DNA of 11,584 nucleotides from positions 1 through 11,584 of the forward strand of contig CAMOCH010000022.1 in assembly GCA_946610655.1 (NCBI GenBank), in the 5' to 3' direction. Positions 9,001-11,584 of the stretch are shown here, piece after piece (positions within the stretch are counted from its first letter, which is position 1; every line of letters begins with the position of its first letter). The stretch comes from an uncultured Clostridia bacterium. Lineage in GTDB: Bacteria; Bacillota; Clostridia; Christensenellales; UBA1242. Under the pieces are notes generated by a model that saw nothing but the letters and a program-made list of their open reading frames with translations, was not told the origin of the DNA and made no database searches. Position numbers and translations under genes: made by a program.

Positions 9001-9299
9001 TTGTCAATAATAACTTTTCTTGTTATCATGATGCTTGCACTGCGGCTAAGCACTTTGCTTGCATTAAATTTTGATATTTTTGAAAGCAATCTTTGAAAAG
9101 AATAAACATAAATGTTATCAAAAGCTCCATTTTCTGCAATTGAAAGCAAATATTTTTCTGCCAAAATGGTTTTATCTTCTGGAATAATCACAACATAATC
9201 TTCAAATTTATTAATTCTAGATTTTTGCATAACAAAATCTAAACCACATTTTGTGGCTTCAATTGTTGTATCTGCCAAAATAAAATCTAGCTTTGCCAT
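6069..9299 (-). CDS. addB: ATP-dependent helicase/nuclease subunit B (AddB), lacking a Walker A motif
   Basis: AddB is the second subunit of AddAB. It carries the 5'-strand nuclease and an Fe-S cluster, and by analogy with characterised homologues it helps recognise Chi. At 1076 residues it is a little shorter than the Bacillus protein (about 1170). Visible signatures are GATDGVFPRR (556-565), the first cluster cysteine in TCPFLFYANYGLRL (C753), GKIDRID followed by DYKTGK (D890, K892) of the RecB-type nuclease, and the cysteine trio PCEKCQFASIC (C1040, C1043, C1049). The N-terminal strand reads LDFILADTTIEATK (4-17), where family members normally have a GRxGxGKT P-loop, so nucleotide binding by this subunit is probably lost. 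The start at 9299 is forced from upstream by in-frame TAA codons at 9303-9305 and 9309-9311. There is no ribosome site, and a promoter abuts the ATG. The gene ends TAG, one base before addA. Confidence 0.95.
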   Translation of the reverse strand: MAKLDFILADTTIEATKCGLDFVMQKSRINKFEDYVVIIPEDKTILAEKYLLSIAENGAFDNIYVYSFQRLLSKISKFNASKVLSRSASIMITRKVIIDNMKDFVCYKKSANTNGFAEVIFDTISQLKSSNVSVADFYEMISTVGLSLKIKMQDIALIYEKYQEYIENHYIDQSDVMYVLENSIENSEFVKNAQFYILGFDAITAQGLSVCEKIINSAKSTVVAASYMANAANSHISDNEVFTKFKHIADKMSANYNPQRFYGKYNKDFAHIKENLFAYPQKQINGTKSVELYCTDSLEDEIYLIAEKIQKLIKNGAKYKEIGIIAPNIDKYLPYIDKIFTNNNFSYFVSKPYDYSLHPLFQLVKNTLEMIRKNYEKSTVINFLSNILVNCENLDNFINYIEKYGINYAKFKNKFTKYDEKIISEQEFLAIEEVRAKVQTYTSYFSKANSVKEFNNSIRNLLENMNIQEKLDNLMTIQDSVNANITKQALEKLNNCLNELDEFLGDEQLNVDMYENILLSGLEVSDVSLIPISQDAINILSDSDGIGRTKYLFIVGATDGVFPRRKDDCGIILDNEMNELNDKYHKTIEPTIKTINKRERFKAYQTVLLATEKLYMSYSIGSGDEINTPSMIMKQLITMFGGEQYLSIQKYNSQFEFGSENIKEDVLNKISCNKQAEKYLCMQIGNFKTYGNYDNNMLTFAVYNELIQKSNDKINKILQNTQKNTNFNIKNAENLYFDNNKTSVSQLEKYFTCPFLFYANYGLRLKENETSDLRAMDIGNILHKVAEIFVKNFTANNSLNVKNTAKKLINDILNEEYVVDDNKFLSQIIYDESIRLCEKLADEITHSKFKPYAVEKTFGLNGAVKITDKVCLEGKIDRIDKYQDKFRIIDYKTGKIEDNLKLVYFGKKIQLISYLLAMKSSGLKPAGVVYYPIRNEYAADENTSSKMKGFLLDDVDTIMDMDTSLSQDNLSSKYVYAKLSNSKKDGLTINHRIGNYFSQEEFESVCEYVEKLCKNAIDEILSGYIEPSPIKVSSSSHLPCEKCQFASICGVEKTNYKNGRKCYSSVSMKDINRSEV

Positions 9300-9305
9300 A
9301 ACTTA

Positions 9306-9334
9306 ATATTATCACAGAAATTGCATTTTTTCAA
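9306..9334 (-). promoter_or_regulatory. Candidate addBA promoter predicting a leaderless transcript
   Basis: On the minus strand, TTGAAA (9334-9329), a 17-base spacer and TAATAT (9311-9306) form a good promoter. An overlapping extended -10, TGTGATAAT (9316-9308), is an alternative. Six bases separate TAATAT from the ATG, so the expected +1 is the A of the addB start codon. No Shine-Dalgarno sequence is present between the promoter and the ATG. Confidence 0.55.
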
Positions 9335-9354
9335 TTATTTATATTTATTTTTGT

Positions 9355-9382
9355 TTCACACAAAAAAAGTTTATGCTAAAAT
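9355..9382 (+). promoter_or_regulatory. Candidate promoter for the alpha/beta hydrolase gene
   Basis: TTCACA (9355-9360, five of six consensus bases), a 16-base spacer and TAAAAT (9377-9382) preceded by TGC give an extended -10 promoter. The predicted start is near 9389, leaving a leader of about 11 bases. Ribosome binding would use AGAGGA (9390-9395), five to six bases before the ATG at 9400. The promoter is divergent from the addBA promoter within a 100-bp gap. Confidence 0.6.
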
Positions 9383-9399
9383 ACTAGTAAGAGGAAATT

Positions 9400-10275
9400 A
9401 TGGAAAATTTTTATTTGGACGGCTACAAAGACCTAAAACTTTTTTGCACAAAATATATCCCTGAAAAACCAAAAGCAGTACTAATTATTATTCACGGCAT
9501 GCGTGAACATTCTGGAAGATACAAAGAATTTGCTGAATTTATGTGCAAAAACGGATATCTGGTTATAACAAGCGACAATCGTGGCCATGGCAACACAATG
9601 AAAGATAAAAGTGAATTTGGGCACGGAAAATTTGGAGACATCTATGGCGAAACAATTGAAGACCAAAAGTTGGTTGTAAAATATGCAAAAAGTTTTAATT
9701 TGCCAATATACTTATTTGCACATAGTTATGGTTCTATGCTTGCACAAACATTAATTCAAGAGTGTCCAGAAATTGAAAAAACAATTTTGCAAGGCACAAA
9801 CAACGGTAATAACATTGTTTATAAATTTGGTAAAATTGTTGGCAACTTGCTGAGATTTTTTGGAAAAGACAACAAACCATCTGGCATTTTTGAGAATCCT
9901 GGCAAAAAAAGTTGGGGCAAAACTCATGGTGGCAACTGGCTTTCTCGAGACAAAAATGTTTATATACAATACAAACAAGATGAAAAATGCAATGGTTCTT
10001 TTCCTGTAAGCTTTTATCGTAGTTTAATGTCACATATGACAAAAGTAAATAAATCAATCAAAAAAATTAAACCATCACAAAAAATTATGCTAACTTGTGG
10101 CAGTTTGGACCCAGTTGGAAACAACGGGAAAAATGTGAAAAAATTGCATCAAACATATTTAAAAAATGGTATCGATGCAAAACTTATAATTTATCCAAAT
10201 GCTTGGCACGAGCTTCATAACGAAATAAATAAAAAAGAAGTTTTTGCAGACATTTTAAACTTTTATGAAAATTAA
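9400..10275 (+). CDS. Alpha/beta hydrolase, serine aminopeptidase S33 / monoacylglycerol lipase-like
   Basis: This 291-residue protein has the Hydrolase_4 (S33-type) layout shared by monoglyceride lipases and PldB-like lysophospholipases. The oxyanion-hole region HGMREHSGRY starts at H32, and SDNRGHG follows. The nucleophile elbow is FAHSYGS with Ser109. A variable lid region spans roughly residues 130-215. The acid is Asp237 in LTCGSLDPVG, and the base is His270 in NAWHELHNE. The triad is complete, so the enzyme should be active. The elbow reads A-H-S-Y-G rather than the usual G-H-S-M-G. No signal peptide or membrane segment is seen, so the enzyme is probably cytoplasmic. Likely substrates are esters such as monoacylglycerols or lysophospholipids, but specificity cannot be read from the sequence. 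It is a single gene with its own promoter and terminator. Confidence 0.88.
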   Translation: MENFYLDGYKDLKLFCTKYIPEKPKAVLIIIHGMREHSGRYKEFAEFMCKNGYLVITSDNRGHGNTMKDKSEFGHGKFGDIYGETIEDQKLVVKYAKSFNLPIYLFAHSYGSMLAQTLIQECPEIEKTILQGTNNGNNIVYKFGKIVGNLLRFFGKDNKPSGIFENPGKKSWGKTHGGNWLSRDKNVYIQYKQDEKCNGSFPVSFYRSLMSHMTKVNKSIKKIKPSQKIMLTCGSLDPVGNNGKNVKKLHQTYLKNGIDAKLIIYPNAWHELHNEINKKEVFADILNFYEN

Positions 10276-10300
10276 AAACGCACAAATTGTGCGTTTTTTT
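10274..10300. terminator. Bidirectional intrinsic terminator
   Basis: ACGCAC (10278-10283) and GTGCGT (10289-10294) form a stem with loop AAATT. The stem is extended by A-T pairs and followed by seven T (10294-10300) on the plus strand. The five A at 10274-10278 give a T tail on the minus strand. It begins within the hydrolase stop codon and lies about 20 bases beyond the stop of the convergent M13 peptidase gene, so it can serve both. Confidence 0.88.
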
Positions 10301-10321
10301 ATTGCTTTATGTAAATTAAGA

Positions 10322-11584
10322 TTACCAAATATTAATTCTTTCTTCTTTTGACAAATACATTTTATCACCTTGCTTTATATCAAATGTTTTATACCACTCA
10401 TCAAAGTTTTTTGGAGGCATATTTGCCCTTAATTCAGCAGGAGAATGAACATCACCAGTAAGAAGTAAGTTAATATATGACTCTGTTGATTTTTTGCGCC
10501 AAATTCTTGCCCAATTGATAAAATATGACTTATAATCTGCATTCTTTTGTTTGCTCAATATCTCTAGTGTTACAGCCATTCCTCCATTATCTGCAATATT
10601 TTCTGAAACAACCAATGTTCCGTTAACTGTTCCACCATGATATTTAATTCCATCAAACTGCTTAATCATGTTTTGAGTTAGTTTATCAAACTCTTCAAAA
10701 TCTTCTTTTGCCCACCAGTTAAACAAGTTTCCGTTTTCATCAAATTTTGCACCATTATTATCAAATGCGTGCGAAATTTCATGTCCAATAGTTGCACCAA
10801 TGCCACCTAAATTTTCTTCAAACTTTTGATTTATATCATAAAGTGGCGCATGAAGAATGCCAGCAGGAAAAGTTATATCATTTCTGCTTGGATCATAACA
10901 AGCATTAACCATGTGCCCTGGCATAGCCCAATCATTTGGGTCAACATCTTTATAAATTTTATCCAAACTATATTTAATTTGAACAAACCTAATTTTATTC
11001 ATTGCTTCAAATAATGAATCATTATCATCAAATTTTAATAAATCATAAAGTTCATCATATTTTTCCGGATAACCCATTTTTATTTTGATTTTATCCAGTT
11101 TTAAAATTGCTTTTTGTTTGGTTTCTTCTTTTAAAAATGTATTTCTAGACATTCTATACTTGTATGTTTCAATAATCTTTTTAACAATATTAATAACATC
11201 TTCTTTTGCTTTTTCACCAAAATAAGTTCTTCCATAATAAAGACCAACTGGTTCCTCAAACAGTTTTGAAGCAAACCTATACGCCTGTTTAGATAGTGTT
11301 GGAACTTTTTTTATGCCAGCAATTTTATTTGAATAACTCTTTGCAATGTTAGCCACCTTTACCGACAAATATGACGATAAATGATATAAAGTGTCAACAT
11401 ATGCCCAATGTTTGTATTTTTCAAAATTTTCTTTTTTAAACAATTCACTAAAACCTTCAATAAATCTTGGGTTAGTGATTATTAGTTTTGATGGGATTTC
11501 TTTACCCTTATAAATAGTTTTCAAAAACAATTCAAAATTAAAAGGCATAAGTTTTTCATTTAAATATTCTAAAGAAACTGGATT
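10322..11584 (-). CDS. M13 family zinc metallopeptidase (PepO/neprilysin-like), C-terminal part
   Basis: This is the C-terminal 420 residues of an M13 endopeptidase; the frame stays open to the right edge, so roughly the first 200-250 residues are missing. The internal ATG at 11548 is not the real start, because twelve more in-frame codons precede it. Family motifs, in visible-residue numbering, are VNACYDPSRNDITFPAGIL, the zinc site GHEISHAFD with HEISH at 268-272, SENIADNGG with the third zinc ligand E328 and D332, and HSPAELRAN. The end is INIW, without the Cys found four residues from the end in neprilysin; this is usual for the cytosolic PepO-type enzymes of Gram-positive bacteria. The enzyme cleaves oligopeptides. 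The N-terminus is unseen, so cytosolic or membrane-anchored location cannot be decided. The gene is convergent with the hydrolase and shares its terminator. Confidence 0.95.
   Translation of the reverse strand, partial: NPVSLEYLNEKLMPFNFELFLKTIYKGKEIPSKLIITNPRFIEGFSELFKKENFEKYKHWAYVDTLYHLSSYLSVKVANIAKSYSNKIAGIKKVPTLSKQAYRFASKLFEEPVGLYYGRTYFGEKAKEDVINIVKKIIETYKYRMSRNTFLKEETKQKAILKLDKIKIKMGYPEKYDELYDLLKFDDNDSLFEAMNKIRFVQIKYSLDKIYKDVDPNDWAMPGHMVNACYDPSRNDITFPAGILHAPLYDINQKFEENLGGIGATIGHEISHAFDNNGAKFDENGNLFNWWAKEDFEEFDKLTQNMIKQFDGIKYHGGTVNGTLVVSENIADNGGMAVTLEILSKQKNADYKSYFINWARIWRKKSTESYINLLLTGDVHSPAELRANMPPKNFDEWYKTFDIKQGDKMYLSKEERINIW

Noticed and set aside
9312..9360. Two TCACA words in the addB/hydrolase gap as a CRP-like operator
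   Set aside because: They are in direct orientation about 44 bases apart with no matching TGTGA arm at the right spacing, and both are explained by promoter elements.
11546..11548. ATG at 11548 as the start of the M13 peptidase
   Set aside because: The frame is open for twelve more codons to the window edge, and the family is about 630-670 residues long, so this is an internal methionine.
1..11584. Use of TGA as a sense codon, or presence of CRISPR, tRNA, rRNA or mobile elements
   Set aside because: Trp codons checked are TGG and the genes are full length under the standard code. No cloverleaf, regularly spaced repeats, transposase or terminal inverted repeats were seen.

Overview
The window comes from a low-GC, AT-rich bacterial chromosome. 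Its content points to an anaerobic Firmicute, probably an uncultured clostridial or related lineage. The reasons are the AddAB-type (not RecBCD) recombination nuclease, strong AAGGAG/GGAGGT ribosome sites, a DUF1858 redox-disulfide protein typical of anaerobes, and a PepO-like M13 peptidase whose C-terminus lacks the usual cysteine. Trp is read from TGG, and the genes run full length under the standard bacterial code. No rRNA, tRNA, CRISPR array, insertion sequence or phage gene was seen. This looks like dense, ordinary chromosomal sequence whose longest gene-free stretch is about 117 bp.

Layout. Positions 1-195 (-) hold the N-terminal 65 codons of ychF, cut by the left edge. A 109-bp divergent promoter region separates it from uppP (305-1084, +), which makes undecaprenyl-diphosphate phosphatase. 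A short hairpin (1085-1108) sits between uppP and a convergent two-gene unit on the minus strand. That unit is an unrecognised three-helix membrane protein with a charged low-complexity tail and an AT-hook-like motif (1313-2575), followed, with a TAATG stop/start overlap, by a 68-residue DUF1858 CxxC protein (1107-1313). Upstream of it on the same strand lie addB (6069-9299) and addA (2693-6067). The two are separated by one base, with the addA ribosome site inside the end of addB. A divergent intergenic region (9300-9399) then leads to a serine alpha/beta hydrolase (9400-10275, +). A bidirectional-looking terminator (10274-10300) separates that gene from a convergent M13 zinc metallopeptidase (10322-11584, -) that is cut by the right edge.

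How the genes relate. AddA and AddB form the double-strand-break resection helicase-nuclease. AddA keeps its whole SF1 motor and nuclease; AddB keeps its nuclease and the four Fe-S cysteines but has no Walker A. UppP recycles the cell-wall lipid carrier. The hydrolase and the M13 peptidase are housekeeping-type hydrolases with no evident link to AddAB. The points most worth a second look are the AddB without a P-loop, the probable leaderless start of addB, and the membrane protein with a possible DNA-binding tail coupled to a CxxC protein.
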